Shown: positions 43,525 through 51,685 of the stretch, piece after piece | Layout of the letters: each line of letters opens with the position of its first letter | How positions within the stretch are numbered: position 1 is the first letter of the stretch | DNA from: Granulicella sp. S156 | GTDB lineage: Bacteria > Acidobacteriota > Terriglobia > Terriglobales > Acidobacteriaceae | Direction: 5' to 3' | Length of the DNA stretch: 64,000 nucleotides | Assembly (NCBI RefSeq): GCF_009766105.1 | Contig: NZ_LMUH01000005.1 | Coordinates: 124,001-188,000, forward strand | The notes under the pieces: generated by a model | The model's input: only the letters and a program-made list of their open reading frames with translations | Told to the model about the DNA's origin: nothing | Databases searched by the model: none | Translations under genes and position numbers: made by a program

Positions 43525-45690
43525 CTACTGGGCGTGCGTCACAACCTCGCGAGTATGCGTTGAAGTGCGTACTTCCGGGGTGCTGCCGTCATTCAGCACG
43601 ACCTCGGTTGGAGGAGCCTCCACTAGAACACGCGCCGTCGCATTGCCAAACCCCGCCACACGCATGCGCGATGTCGTACTGAAGGTGCCGGAGCGGATCG
43701 TAAGAGGCACTTCTACCGCGGCAGCGCCGTCGTTATGTGCGGTGACGGCCACCAGCCAGCCGGCGCTGTGGCCCTGGCCTGCCGGCAGTAGACGCGGTGT
43801 TACGTCGGTGATCGAAAGATCGGGGAGGCCGCGGTCGTGCAGCACCCAGTCGTCGAAGAACCAGTGCAGGTTAATAGGTTCTTTGCCGGTCTTCTCCAGC
43901 AACGCTTCGAAGGCGAGCACGTCCTGTTCCGGGGTTGTGGTGCCGGGAGTGCGGGTGCGCCAGGCGCGCAGCGCGAGTTGCAGCGGCTTGTCTCCGACGA
44001 TACCCCGCAGCATCCACCAGACCGCCGCTGCCTTGCGGCGGTAGTAAAGCTCCGAGGTGGCTGCGATGAGCGGTTCGCCCGCAGGCTCAGGCTTGCCCGA
44101 CTCGATGGCAGGCTCGGCGATGCCCACCGGCTGCATCAGCGCGGTGAGCTGCGCGACAGCAGCGTCGCGGCCCTGTTCGTGTTCGATCCACAACAGGCTG
44201 AAGAACTGTGCGAGACCCTCATCCATCCATGGCTGGCCGGTCTGTACCCAGGCATGGGTGAGGCTATGCACCAGGGCCGGCGATGAGTTCGATGCCGCCA
44301 GTGCGGCGATGGGAGCAACGAGCAGTGGGCCGTCTTCGAACGGCTGCCCGGAATGATCCAGGATCGTCAGGGCCGACAGCGGCTTTGGCCCGAGCCACTC
44401 CTCCAACAGGGGTGCGACACGCTCAGTGGAGTTGGTGAGCGGTGGCAGCGAACCATCGTCGGTGCTCTCGACAGCCAGCAGCGGATCGCCGTTCGCTGCG
44501 TCAGCACCTGGGTTCGGGGTCACCAGAGCGGGAGTCGAAGAGGAACTCGATGAGGAAGAGGACGACGAATTAGAAGAAGCCCCGGACGGAGTCACCGCAG
44601 GCGCTGCCGGCACGTCGGAAGGCGCAGCCAGGGGCGCCAGCATCGTCTCAGGCCGGTCCACCTGGAAGAGGCTCGGCATCCGGAAACCCAGAGGTTCGGC
44701 GGAGAACTCCGCTGTCGCAACGCCGGAACCCGCAGCGGTTGGGGTTTGGGCACTGTCGCTCAGCGCGACAAGAGGCTGGCGGCGTCCGCAGAAGTAAACC
44801 GCAACCGGCGGTTCGCCGGTGTACTCGATCCCCAGCCGCAGATGGATCGTCGCCGAGGACTCCCGCAGTTTCATGCGCCCGACAGCGTTGAAGAGCTGAT
44901 TACCGTCGCCGAGAAAGAGCTGCGGCGAGGCCACCGGGTACCACAGCACATCCCCAAAGCCGCGTAAAGCAGTTCCTTCTGGAGAGATCGCGTCCCAGTC
45001 GGAGGCGATTGCCTGCTCGTGCGAAGCGCCGATGCGCTCCAGCCGGCCGCCGTTGGCTGCGATCGTTCCGGAGTAAAACAGGCTCAAGGTCAGGGACCTG
45101 CCGGAGGCGAGAGGCGTGGGCAGCGTGATGATCGCCTCGTTCGCTTGGCCGCTGTGGTCGGCGTCGGTGTCGAGCATATGCTGCGTCAGGTCGAGAGGTT
45201 TGCTGCCGGCATTGGAGACGAGCGTTGCCGTCTCCCAATTAAGAGTGGACGAAATCTGCAGTGCGAGCCGCGTTAGCGGTTCCGTGCCGTCGTTGCGGAG
45301 AGTGAGGCGTACGCGCATGGCCAGCCGCGAGGTCGCTGGGACGAGGCGTGCATCGAGATCGTAGGCCGTAAAGGTAAGGGCAGAGCGCTCAAGGTCCGTG
45401 AGCTCCGGCCCGGTCGGTTTATCCGCGGGTTTGGCGAGGACCGTGCGCCCATTGGCTTCGGACTCGGGCGTCGCCGCAGGGGGCGTGCCGTGGCTCTGGA
45501 AGAGGACCTGGCCTTTGGGTGGGGGTGGCGGCTCCGGAGGGGTGGTGTCCTGTGTGGAGGCCGGTGCGGCGGGCTGTGCAGTAGTGGTTTGTGCGCGGGC
45601 AAGGCCGGCAAAACCCAGATCTAAACCCAGCCCGGCCAGCGCGAGCGTAGCCGCGACTGCGCAAGGCAGTCGTTTCAAACTCAAAGTCAA
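43525..45690 (-). CDS. M1-peptidase-like exported protein with altered zinc motif
   Basis: 721 residues from a TTG start (45690; AGGA six bases upstream). Signal peptide CAVAATLALAGLGLDLGFAG, Pro/Thr-rich linker, an N-terminal beta domain (LTLRNDGTEPLTRLALQISS), a poly-Ser linker near 375-385, and a gluzincin-like helical part. Where M1 peptidases have HExxH-x18-E, the text reads VHSLTHAW (H474, S475, H478) and, after a shorter gap, WMDEGLAQFF (E490). The catalytic Glu is replaced by Ser, so hydrolysis is doubtful. rlmB ends 7 bp upstream. Possibly a pseudoenzyme with a binding role. Confidence 0.7.
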   Translation of the reverse strand: MTLSLKRLPCAVAATLALAGLGLDLGFAGLARAQTTTAQPAAPASTQDTTPPEPPPPPKGQVLFQSHGTPPAATPESEANGRTVLAKPADKPTGPELTDLERSALTFTAYDLDARLVPATSRLAMRVRLTLRNDGTEPLTRLALQISSTLNWETATLVSNAGSKPLDLTQHMLDTDADHSGQANEAIITLPTPLASGRSLTLSLFYSGTIAANGGRLERIGASHEQAIASDWDAISPEGTALRGFGDVLWYPVASPQLFLGDGNQLFNAVGRMKLRESSATIHLRLGIEYTGEPPVAVYFCGRRQPLVALSDSAQTPTAAGSGVATAEFSAEPLGFRMPSLFQVDRPETMLAPLAAPSDVPAAPAVTPSGASSNSSSSSSSSSSSTPALVTPNPGADAANGDPLLAVESTDDGSLPPLTNSTERVAPLLEEWLGPKPLSALTILDHSGQPFEDGPLLVAPIAALAASNSSPALVHSLTHAWVQTGQPWMDEGLAQFFSLLWIEHEQGRDAAVAQLTALMQPVGIAEPAIESGKPEPAGEPLIAATSELYYRRKAAAVWWMLRGIVGDKPLQLALRAWRTRTPGTTTPEQDVLAFEALLEKTGKEPINLHWFFDDWVLHDRGLPDLSITDVTPRLLPAGQGHSAGWLVAVTAHNDGAAAVEVPLTIRSGTFSTTSRMRVAGFGNATARVLVEAPPTEVVLNDGSTPEVRTSTHTREVVTHAQ

Positions 45691-45697
45691 TGATTCC

Positions 45698-46501
45698 TCA
45701 CGATCCCAAACCTTTACGAGGCTTTTGTGGTTTGGACGCAGGCGGGGCCTGAACCGCACCTGAACGGCGTTGGCGCATCGCCTCGTACATCACAACTGCG
45801 CCAGCCACGGATACATTCAACGACGAGACGCTGCCCGCCATCGGGATGCGCAACAAGTGGTCGCAGGTGCGCTTTACTAGGTCATGCAGCCCCGCGCCCT
45901 CGCTGCCCAGCACCAGGCAGCAGTCCTGGCGAAAGTCGAAGTCGGTGTAGTCGGGGGTGCCGCGCTCGTCGAGGCCGACGATCCAGACATGGTGCTTCTT
46001 CATGGTCTCCAGCGCGCGGGTAATGTTGACCACCTGGGCGATGCGTACATGCTCCGAGGCCCCCGCCGAGCTCTTCGCCACCGTCGCGCTCAAGGGGGCC
46101 GAGCGACGCTCCGGCACGATCACGCCGTCGATCCCGGCTCCATCGGCCGAGCGCAGCAGTGCACCAAGGTTGTGCGGGTCTTCCACGCCGTCGAGGGCCA
46201 GAAAAAAGCGGAAACCGGAGGGCCCTACAGGCGCCTTCAGCAGGTCTTCCAGCGCGAGGAACTTGCGCTCGCGCAGGAACGCGACGATGCCCTGATGGGC
46301 GTCGGTCTTGGCATGGCGGGTAAGCTGGTCGCGCGGCTCAGTGCTCACGCGGATACCCGCGGCCCGGCAGAGCTCCAGAACCGCGTCCAGACGGGCATCA
46401 CGGCGGGCCTCCCGCTCGCGTGCGACGCTTACGTGATCCAGTTGCCGCGTGCCGGCGCGAATGGCCTCTTCTACCGGGTGCAGGCCGTACAAAACGTCCA
46501 T
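45698..46501 (-). CDS. rlmB: 23S rRNA (guanosine-2'-O)-methyltransferase RlmB-like
   Basis: SPOUT-class methyltransferase that 2'-O-methylates G2251 of 23S rRNA. The substrate-binding N-terminal domain starts MDVLYGLHPVEEAIRAGTRQ. Knotted-domain motifs are LALDGVEDPHNLGALLRSAD, CLVLGSEGAGLHDLVKR and IPMAGSVSSLNVSVAGAVVM. A basic tail (SKPQKPRKGLGS) is present. Close relatives include TrmH, but the N-terminal domain fits RlmB. It is divergent from the ECF sigma gene, with 134 bp between starts. Confidence 0.92.
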   Translation of the reverse strand: MDVLYGLHPVEEAIRAGTRQLDHVSVAREREARRDARLDAVLELCRAAGIRVSTEPRDQLTRHAKTDAHQGIVAFLRERKFLALEDLLKAPVGPSGFRFFLALDGVEDPHNLGALLRSADGAGIDGVIVPERRSAPLSATVAKSSAGASEHVRIAQVVNITRALETMKKHHVWIVGLDERGTPDYTDFDFRQDCCLVLGSEGAGLHDLVKRTCDHLLRIPMAGSVSSLNVSVAGAVVMYEAMRQRRSGAVQAPPASKPQKPRKGLGS

Positions 46502-46635
46502 CCAGCTAGTTTACCGGGTGGAGAGGGCTTAGCGGCCAAAGGTCCGAGGCGTTCCAGGCGAAAAGAGCGCATATTTTGTGATTCAGGAGAGACTTTTCCT
46601 TATAAACTCACGTCAATACAGAGGTGAGAACACCC

Positions 46636-47271
46636 ATGGTTCTGACTGCCGAAGCCGCGAAACAGGTTGAGCGTGAAAATGCTGCCATCGCGCGTGGTCT
46701 CAAGCGCCAGGACCCCGAGCTTCTCGACCAGCTCATCGAAACCTATCAGCATCGGCTGATGCGCTACCTGATGTTCCTTACGGGCAAGCGTGAGGTCGCC
46801 GAAGACCTGTTTCAGGAGGTCTGGATTCGTGTGTTGCGGCGTGGCGCACAGTACAACGGCAAGGCCCGCTTCGATACCTGGATCTTCACCATCGCGCGCA
46901 ACCTGGTCATCGACCTCTCGCGCAAGCGCACCATGGCCAGCCTGGATGAGATGCGTGACGGCGGCGAGGACGAGCGCCCGTTCGAGATCGTGCAGGAAGG
47001 CCCATCGCCGCTGGAGCAGTTCCAGTACCGCGAGAACGCCGCAGAGCTTGCGACAGTGATGCTGACGCTCGAACCCAGCTATCGCGAGGTCCTGACGCTC
47101 CGCTTCCACGAGGAGATGTCGCTCGAAGAGATCGCTACCGTGACGCGCGCGCCGCTTTCGACGGTCAAGTCGCGGCTGTACCGTGGTCTTGCCTCCCTCA
47201 AGCCGCAGCTGCTCAGCCTTCGCGCCGAGCGCCGCGCGGCTGAAGCCAAAGCTTGCGAGGTAAAGGCATGA
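46636..47271 (+). CDS. ECF-type RNA polymerase sigma factor
   Basis: 211 residues with region 2 (DQLIETYQHRLMRYLMFLTG, REVAEDLFQEVWIRVLR, FDTWIFTIARNLVIDLSRKR) and region 4 (YREVLTLRFHEEMSLEEIAT, APLSTVKSRLYRGLASLKPQ). ATG 46636 has GAGGTGAG eight bases upstream; an in-frame GTG lies at 46624. The stop codon overlaps the start of the next gene (ATGA), so translation is coupled. The two downstream membrane proteins have no recognisable zinc anti-sigma motif (HxxxCxxC near the N-terminus), so how this factor is held inactive is unclear. Confidence 0.93.
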   Translation: MVLTAEAAKQVERENAAIARGLKRQDPELLDQLIETYQHRLMRYLMFLTGKREVAEDLFQEVWIRVLRRGAQYNGKARFDTWIFTIARNLVIDLSRKRTMASLDEMRDGGEDERPFEIVQEGPSPLEQFQYRENAAELATVMLTLEPSYREVLTLRFHEEMSLEEIATVTRAPLSTVKSRLYRGLASLKPQLLSLRAERRAAEAKACEVKA

Positions 47272-47666
47272 GCTCTCCGCAAGGCTTCAGGCCTTCGTCG
47301 AATTCGGGGAACTCGGCGAATCCGACAGACCAGAAAGGGCCAATGAACTTTACCGCCCGCGCTTCGATCGTGAACCGCACGCACCGCGTAGTGCGGGAGC
47401 AGGCGCTGGTCATGCAGGAACAGAAGCAGCGTTCGCGCAGCCTGTGGGTGCCTCTGGGTATCTTCTCCGTGCTGTTGGTGGGCCTCTGCTATGCCGTATG
47501 GGCGGTACTTGAAGGTTACGATGATCTGGCCCCGAATGGCCTTCCCGATGCCAGCGATCAGATGTTCCTCCTGCTGTTGTGGTCATTGCCGGTGACGGCA
47601 GTATTGTTCGGCCTGGTTTGGTTCCAGCGCGGACGCAACCGGGCTAACAGCGAGGTGACGCGATGA
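47268..47666 (+). CDS. Membrane protein coupled to sigma factor gene
   Basis: 132 residues: a cytoplasmic N-terminal half (SSPQGFRPSSNSGNSANPTD, then a helical basic region HRVVREQALVMQEQKQRSR) and two membrane helices (LGIFSVLLVGLCYAVWAV; MFLLLLWSLPVTAVLFGLVW). It overlaps the sigma gene by 4 bp and the next gene by 4 bp (ATGA in both cases). This context makes it a candidate regulator of the sigma factor, possibly an atypical anti-sigma. No known domain was recognised. Confidence 0.75.
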   Translation: MSSPQGFRPSSNSGNSANPTDQKGPMNFTARASIVNRTHRVVREQALVMQEQKQRSRSLWVPLGIFSVLLVGLCYAVWAVLEGYDDLAPNGLPDASDQMFLLLLWSLPVTAVLFGLVWFQRGRNRANSEVTR

Positions 47667-48208
47667 GCCAATGGTGGACATCACGACAGAGCGATCCTTC
47701 CTCTAGCGGTGATCAGGAACTACTCATGATTCCGCGTTGGTCGATGGTTCTGGCCATTCTACTGTTCGCGGGAATGCAGTACATCTTCCACGGGGTCATG
47801 CCGCACCACAAGCATGAGCTGTTGCCCATGCGCCTGATGGCGGGCTATTGGTGGGGCGCATTTTTTGCCAGCTATGCCCTGCTGCTCGGCTATGTAAGCC
47901 GCGATGTGAAGCGGCGCGGCATGTCTGCGGGCCTCTGGATGCTGGTGTGCGTGGTTCTCCCCGGTGGCATCGGCTCCGTGGTGTACTTCATGCTGCGGCA
48001 GCCGATCCTGTCGCGCTGCCCCAACTGCTCCACGACGATGGAGAGCGGCTATCACTTCTGCCCGCAGTGCCAGTTCCAGATGGCTCCCGTGTGCGGCATA
48101 TGCCATCGCGGCACGAAGATCACGGACGTGTACTGCACACAGTGCGGCCATGACCTCGCCGAGGATTACGCTCCAGCGCGGCTGCGGGCGTATAGCGACA
48201 CGGAATAG
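47663..48208 (+). CDS. Membrane protein with C-terminal zinc ribbons
   Basis: 181 residues with three membrane helices (MVLAILLFAGMQYIFHGV, YWWGAFFASYALLLGY, LWMLVCVVLPGGIGSVVYF) and a C-terminal pair of rubredoxin-like zinc ribbons: CPNC...CPQC, then CGIC...CTQC (eight Cys, about 117-163). It is the third gene of the ATGA-coupled sigma-factor operon. The zinc ribbons could sense redox or metal, or bind the sigma factor; this is inference. Confidence 0.78.
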   Translation: MSQWWTSRQSDPSSSGDQELLMIPRWSMVLAILLFAGMQYIFHGVMPHHKHELLPMRLMAGYWWGAFFASYALLLGYVSRDVKRRGMSAGLWMLVCVVLPGGIGSVVYFMLRQPILSRCPNCSTTMESGYHFCPQCQFQMAPVCGICHRGTKITDVYCTQCGHDLAEDYAPARLRAYSDTE

Positions 48209-48286
48209 TCTTACTCTACGTCCCTGCCTGGCTGCGCGGAAGCCACTGCGAAGCTGGTGTCCCCGGATAACGACTAGAATGCCGTA

Positions 48287-49165
48287 ATGGCAACACCGCT
48301 CACATCCCTGATCATCGACGACGAACCGCTGGCTCGGCAGGAGTTGCAGTATCTGTTGGAGGCCGCAGGCGACGTGTCGGTGCTTGCACAGGGCACCAAC
48401 GGCATCGAAGCCGTGGACCTCATCCGCACCCACAAGCCCGATGTGATCTTTCTCGATGTCCGCATGCCGGGGCTGGATGGGTTTGCCGTCCTCAAAAAGG
48501 TGCTCGCGCTCGACCGCAAGTTCCATCTGCCGGAGGTCGTGTTTGCGACGGCGTTCGACCAGTACGCCGTGAAGGCCTTTGAGGTGAATGCCGTCGATTA
48601 CCTGTTGAAGCCCTTCGACGCCAAGCGGGTAGTGAAGACCCTGGAGAAGGTGCGCACACGCATTGCGGCCAGTGCAGCGGGAAACGGCGAGACAGCGTCA
48701 GGACACGCAGCGCCCGGCGACCTGGGAGCGGACGCCGCCGCCAAACTGGATGCCTTGTTGCGCATGGTAGAAGAGCAGGCCGCACAGGCCTCGGGTCCGT
48801 CTGCGGGTAGTGCGCACAATCTCTCGAAGTCGGGCAAGGTCGTGGTGCGCGCCCAGAGCCGCCTGCTGCTCGCCGACCAGAAGGATGTCTGCTTTGCCGC
48901 GATCGAAGACGGCAGGATCTCGGTGGTGACCAAAACGGTGGAGGGCGACTCGAACTGCCGCACGCTGGAGGAGTTGATGGATCAGCTCGACCCGGAGCAG
49001 TTCTGGCGCGCGCACCGGTCGTTCGTGGTGAACATCCAGCACATCCGCGAGGTTGTGCCGTGGTTCAAGTCGTCGTATCAACTGCGCATGGACGACCGCA
49101 AGCAGACCGAGATTCCGGTGAGCCGCTCGCAGACCAAGCGGCTGCGCGAGTTGTTCAACCTATAA
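48287..49165 (+). CDS. LytTR-family response regulator
   Basis: 292 residues: receiver domain (SLIIDDEPLARQELQYLL, phospho-acceptor Asp57 in VIFLDVRMPGLDG, Lys in VDYLLKPFDAKRV), an Ala/Gly linker (about 125-175), and a LytTR DNA-binding domain (EQFWRAHRSFVVNIQHIREV, IPVSRSQTKRLRELF). No histidine kinase gene is adjacent, so the partner lies elsewhere. It follows the sigma operon by 78 bp on the same strand and may belong to the same envelope-signalling group. Confidence 0.93.
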   Translation: MATPLTSLIIDDEPLARQELQYLLEAAGDVSVLAQGTNGIEAVDLIRTHKPDVIFLDVRMPGLDGFAVLKKVLALDRKFHLPEVVFATAFDQYAVKAFEVNAVDYLLKPFDAKRVVKTLEKVRTRIAASAAGNGETASGHAAPGDLGADAAAKLDALLRMVEEQAAQASGPSAGSAHNLSKSGKVVVRAQSRLLLADQKDVCFAAIEDGRISVVTKTVEGDSNCRTLEELMDQLDPEQFWRAHRSFVVNIQHIREVVPWFKSSYQLRMDDRKQTEIPVSRSQTKRLRELFNL

Positions 49166-49295
49166 GCCTTGCTGGCTGGCACACAAATCTCGAAGTGCGC
49201 TTTCAGAAATGAGACTTGATGCGAGGACGTATCGTCTTTCTCTACAGTTGAGGGCCCCCTGCTGTATTCCTGTCTGTGCACGTAGAGAGAGGTCC

Positions 49296-49865
49296 ATGAA
49301 AGTTCGTCTTGCCGTACCAGTTGTTTCAGGGTTTTTACTTTTTGCAATGGCAATTGTGCCGGCGTTCGGACAGGTAAATCCGGCCAGCGTTTCAGGGGCG
49401 GTCGCTGCCTGTGGAGCGCGGAACATTATCTTCAAGGTAAAGAAAGATAATGCGACGCCCGCACAGGCGCCCGCCGATAAAGCACTGGTCTTCCTCATCC
49501 AGGACACCGAACAGCCACTGCTGGAAGTAATGGATAAGGTGCGAATGAGGGCGGATGGCAAATGGATGGGTGCTACCCAGGACCAGACGTACATGAGCTT
49601 CGTCCTGGATCCGGGCACGCATCATCTTTGTACCAGCATCCAGGATGAGGGGGATCTTCGCCTCTCCCACCAGGGAGAATTTGGACTGCAAGACGGAATT
49701 ATTCTGCATCGGCTGAATGTAGAAGCCGGCAAGACCTACTACTTCCGTATGACCGTCGCTCTTACCCGATTGCAGCGCAGAATCCCGTTCCTGGAAGAGG
49801 TCGACGAAGACGAAGGCCGATTTCTTGTGCAGACAACGACGCACGCTACATCGCACCCGAAGTAA
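49296..49865 (+). CDS. Exported DUF2846-like protein
   Basis: 189 residues with signal peptide (MKVRLAVPVVSGFLLFAMAI, cleavage after AFG). The body matches the style of DUF2846 proteins: DKALVFLIQDTEQPL, VRMRADGKWMGATQ, FVLDPGTHHLCTSI and VEAGKTYYFRMTVAL. GAGAGAGG lies just upstream of ATG 49296; the frame upstream is open but lacks coding character. Function unknown, probably a small periplasmic or surface beta-sandwich. Confidence 0.7.
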   Translation: MKVRLAVPVVSGFLLFAMAIVPAFGQVNPASVSGAVAACGARNIIFKVKKDNATPAQAPADKALVFLIQDTEQPLLEVMDKVRMRADGKWMGATQDQTYMSFVLDPGTHHLCTSIQDEGDLRLSHQGEFGLQDGIILHRLNVEAGKTYYFRMTVALTRLQRRIPFLEEVDEDEGRFLVQTTTHATSHPK

Positions 49866-49914
49866 CCGTTTGTCAGGGTGTGAGCTATAAGATCGATTGG
49901 TTGCATAATGAGGC

Positions 49915-50202
49915 GTGGCCTTCGTGAAACGGATTCTGCTTAGAACGATCGTAGGTCTGCTGGCAGCCGTAATCGTGGCCTATCTGGTGGACTGGGTGGT
50001 GTGGAAGGTGCGGATGGCTCACGGCACCGGCATGGGCCAGGTACAGGTGGTCCATGTTCTGGCGGAGCAGATGAAGGGTAATAAAGAGGCGTACTACCTC
50101 AACGATGTCGAAATGATGGACTGCAGCCGCTCCCTGTTTCCGCGCGGAGGCAGCGCAGCCTGCTGGTGGGTGAATTGGCATCGCCAGGTGATAGACCACT
50201 AA
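49915..50202 (+). CDS. Small membrane-anchored hypothetical protein
   Basis: 95 residues with one N-terminal membrane helix (TIVGLLAAVIVAYLVDWVVW) and a short outer part (VQVVHVLAEQMKGNKEAYYL, CSRSLFPRGGSAACWW). Start is GTG 49915, or GTG 49924 within the same frame. Not assigned to a family. It follows the DUF2846-like gene by 50 bp on the same strand. Confidence 0.6.
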   Translation: MAFVKRILLRTIVGLLAAVIVAYLVDWVVWKVRMAHGTGMGQVQVVHVLAEQMKGNKEAYYLNDVEMMDCSRSLFPRGGSAACWWVNWHRQVIDH

Positions 50203-50283
50203 TCAAGCAAGTCAACTCGTGAGAGCAGTCGATCTCTTGCGGCTACGACAATCGGGAACTCTTACTGTTCAAAGGTAAACACT

Positions 50284-51402
50284 GTGAAACCGTCCTCGCT
50301 TATCCGCTGTACTCTCTTCGTCCTTGCAACAGCGCTCTTTATCCAATCAACCAGCGCACAAACGGCACCTGTGCGTGTTGCGATCGTGGGCCTGGTGCAT
50401 GGCCATGCGCAGGGCCTGTTTGGCCCGCTGTCCAAAGACAAAAACGTTCAGCTTGTAGGCATCGCCGAACCCAATACCGCCGTTGCCGCTCAGTATGAAA
50501 AGCGATTCCATCTGGATCACGGTCTCTTCTATACCGATACCGAGACCATGCTCAACGCGGTGCATCCGCAGGCGGTGCTGGTCTACACGACCATCCTCGA
50601 CCACCGCAAAGTGATTGAGCTGGCGGCGCGGCACGGCATCAATTCCATGGTGGAGAAGCCGCTCGCGACCACCCTGGCCGACGCGCTCGCGATCCGCAAA
50701 GCCGCGGCTGAGCACCACGTACAGGTACTGGTGAACTATGAGACGACCTGGTACGCGAGTAACCAGGAGGCCTACGAGCAAGTCGTCGCAGGCAAGCTCG
50801 GCGACGTGCGCAAGGTCGTCGTCCATGACGGGCACAATGGACCCAAAGAGATAGGCGTTGGTCCCGAGTGGCTACCCTGGCTCACCGACCCAGTGCTGAA
50901 CGGCGCGGGAGCGATGTTCGACTTTGGCTGCTACGGCGCGGATCTGATGACGCAGTTGATGCACGGTCAGGCACCGCTCAGCGTCACCGCTGTAGCCCAG
51001 ACCGACAAACCTGATATCTATCCCAAGGTCGATGACGACGCGACCATCATCCTGCACTATCCGCGCGCCCAAGCTGTGCTGATGCCCTCCTGGAACTGGC
51101 CGTTCGCTCGCAAGGACATGGAAGTCTACGGGGCGACGGGCTATGCCATCACCGTAGCTTCCGAGCAACTGCGCGTTCGCTACGCAGGCCAAAGGGAGGA
51201 ATCGGTGATTACCGCTCCCCCACTCGCACCGGAGCGGCAAAACTCACTCGACTATCTGGCCGGCGTGTTGCGTGGAGAGATCAAGCCGGATGGAGATCTC
51301 TCGTCGCTCGACACGAATATGGTCGTGGTGCAGATTCTCGATGCAGCACGAGAGTCGGCGAAGACGGGACGTACGGTTACGCTGAAGCCATTGCCGAACT
51401 AA
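50284..51402 (+). CDS. Exported Gfo/Idh/MocA family oxidoreductase
   Basis: 372 residues. A clear Sec-type signal peptide (MKPSSLIRCTLFVLATALFI, cut near TSAQ) without a twin-arginine motif is followed by the Rossmann strand VRVAIVGLVHGHAQGLFGPL. The usual E-K-P motif is NSMVEKPLATTLADALAI, and the C-terminal domain has LNGAGAMFDFGCYGADLMTQ. Nucleotide-dependent enzymes are normally exported folded by Tat, so Sec export is odd; it may carry a tightly bound cofactor or act as a glycosidase-like exported member. GTG is the start. A repeat element follows the gene. Confidence 0.85.
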   Translation: MKPSSLIRCTLFVLATALFIQSTSAQTAPVRVAIVGLVHGHAQGLFGPLSKDKNVQLVGIAEPNTAVAAQYEKRFHLDHGLFYTDTETMLNAVHPQAVLVYTTILDHRKVIELAARHGINSMVEKPLATTLADALAIRKAAAEHHVQVLVNYETTWYASNQEAYEQVVAGKLGDVRKVVVHDGHNGPKEIGVGPEWLPWLTDPVLNGAGAMFDFGCYGADLMTQLMHGQAPLSVTAVAQTDKPDIYPKVDDDATIILHYPRAQAVLMPSWNWPFARKDMEVYGATGYAITVASEQLRVRYAGQREESVITAPPLAPERQNSLDYLAGVLRGEIKPDGDLSSLDTNMVVVQILDAARESAKTGRTVTLKPLPN

Positions 51403-51435
51403 GCTTTTCTGTGTCCAATAGGCACACCCCAAAGT

Positions 51436-51670
51436 TGTCATCTCGACCGAAGTGGAGAGACCCCTGTATTTCGCTCGCGGTGGCATTGCTACTCCGGGCA
51501 AAATACAGGGGTCTCTAGACGCAAAGCGCGCCACAAACATTTGCATCACGCTCTGCATCGAGGGGTCTCTAGACGCAAAGCGCGCCACAAACATTTGCAT
51601 CACGCTCTGCATCGAGGGGTCTCTCCACTTCGCATGACGATAAAGCCATCATGCTCCGGTCGAGATGACA
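51436..51670. repeat. Dispersed GTCATCTCGACC element with internal 54-bp tandem duplication
   Basis: The ends pair: GTCATCTCGACCGAAGTGG near 51437 with CCACTTCG and CGGTCGAGATGAC ending near 51669. Inside, 51507-51560 is repeated exactly in tandem at 51561-51614, with a partial third start to 51624. As 54 is a multiple of three, the plus strand reads SLDAKRATNICITLCIEG twice, which creates a false ORF (51452-51637). Related copies are at 41822 (inverted) and 53709. Confidence 0.75.
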
Positions 51671-51685
51671 GAATTTAGATAGACT

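Noticed and set aside
51452-51637. Plus-strand ORF with an exact 18-residue repeat
   Set aside because: It lies wholly within the 54-bp tandem duplication of a non-coding dispersed repeat; the open frame results from a repeat length divisible by three.
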